NCBI GenBank assembly: GCA_963693365.1
Contig: CAVNZM010000007.1
Location: 3,844,001 to 3,908,000 of the forward strand
DNA: 64,000 bases
Reading direction: 5' to 3'
DNA from: Amoebidium appalachense
Taxonomy: Eukaryota; Ichthyosporea
The position numbers and the translations under genes are program-made. The notes beneath the pieces were generated by a model. That model was not told the DNA's origin. It worked only from the letters and a program-made list of their open reading frames with translations, and did not search any database. Shown piece by piece: positions 62,967 through 64,000 of the stretch (position 1 is its first letter; each line of letters starts with the position of its first letter).

Positions 62967-64000
62967 GCTGGGTTGAAGGTGATAGATTGATTTATGGGCA
63001 GAAGACAGGGGAGAGGGAAAGGTAAAGGAAGGAGCTCATGCAAAAGTGGGGGGATGGGAAAATCCTGGTCGGAATCCACAGAGAAACTCTTTCAGTAGGC
63101 TGTGTCAGTATCTTCCACCCTTTAACCTGTCGTGAGGCTATGAAGTGTTTGCAGTCATCGACTGCTCCAGTTATTTCATATACAAATGTTCAGCATCTGA
63201 TCCCTATTTGTCCAGCAGCATAGTAGCGCTGGCACCGGATTCTACTTTTTAACTTTCGATACCATGACCTGCTTCATTGGAACTGTACGAAATTGAAGAA
63301 ACAACCAGCTTGTACACTTGTACTTCAAAAAACAGCGTGCTCTGTGTCACATGCCTGCGTAGTGCACAAGACGTGCAAAAGAACGCGTTTTCACGCCGAA
63401 CTAGCTGGCTAGCCTACAGACTGCGTCATCACTAGAACATTCGCTCTAGTGCGCAAGAGGGCTGATTGGATTAGCTTGCACCACAAAAATGCGAATGCGA
63501 ATGCCACGAAGGCGACAACGGTGAACGGGAAGGACATGCGAAACACGTACCTATATTATCAAACATACAGTGCACAGCAACACCGCCTGGAACTCTGTAC
63601 CCACAGCGTACACGTGCTATTGTCATAACCCGGGGATTCGGCCCACATTTGTGCACTGCCCCAATTCCGATGAATGTACGTGACCGTAAGTGCTCAGACC
63701 ATGCACATGCAGCCAACCCGAGTTTATGTCCCGGGCCCTATAGCCTACGTACACACACATACAAATGACACACAAAGGGGAACAAGAGCGCGGCAACGTG
63801 ACAATGGGGAAGAAAGGTACGGGTTGGAAGCCAGGAAAATCCTACAAGCCTTCTTGAGGCGGCTATTAGTTTATTTGCATTTTGTCAAGTCATGGAAAAA
63901 GATCCCTATGTGTGCACGGTGTGATGGGCTTGGAAACGTCTCAAGCGGCAATCTAAACGTATATTCTGCCGAGAAAACATCCTCGAATTGTGTTCTTGCC
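62967..64000. other. Upstream flank of the F-box gene
   Basis: Ordinary-complexity DNA without recognisable exons. The F-box gene promoter is expected here from its orientation. A minus-strand ORF of 81 codons (63471-63716) has no recognisable features. Confidence 0.5.

Overview
This window is nuclear DNA of a eukaryote with many introns. All genes are split by GT-AG introns, and the introns and intergenic DNA are loaded with (AC/GT)n and (GA/CT)n microsatellites and with C, G, A or T homopolymer runs of 15-54 bases. The gene content (Rho kinase with a PH domain split by C1, DYRK1/minibrain kinase, dynactin Arp1, F-box/LRR protein) suggests an opisthokont, most likely a holozoan. The very large, simple-repeat-rich introns, plus a kinase architecture I do not know from animals, make a unicellular holozoan (ichthyosporean-like) my best guess; this is inference. 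The standard genetic code fits every gene.

Layout. Position 416-6893, minus strand: Arp1/centractin, ten exons, with the 3' end off the left edge. Position 7528-18743, plus strand: a CaMK/CDPK-like kinase followed by EF hands and a split PH domain (10 exons, 782 aa). Its 2.9 kb intron 6 holds a tRNA-Lys(CTT) gene and two Tc1/mariner-type MITEs. Position 18744-22423: mostly noncoding, one doubtful 113-codon ORF. Position 22424-43921, plus strand: ROCK, 34 exons, 1401 aa. Position 43922-48410: intergenic, with a 54-base G run and a 135-bp tandem duplication. Position 48411-56070, plus strand: DYRK1; the kinase is intact and the low-complexity tail is spread over three reading frames. Position 58017-62966, minus strand: F-box/LRR protein, six exons, 246 aa. 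Position 62967-64000: nothing recognised.

The genes do not form an operon. Three of the five are signalling kinases (calcium, Rho, dual specificity) and Arp1 and ROCK both serve the cytoskeleton, but I see no reason to call this a functional cluster. Exon joins were built by hand from splice sites, phase continuity and family similarity. Coding length is a whole number of codons for the four complete models, counting DYRK1 in its conservative form. The most notable points are the kinase/EF-hand/split-PH fusion, the nested tRNA and MITEs, two dispersed intronic repeat families that end in poly-C, a partial exon duplication with a decoy acceptor, dinucleotide repeats placed at splice sites, and the frame-broken DYRK1 tail.
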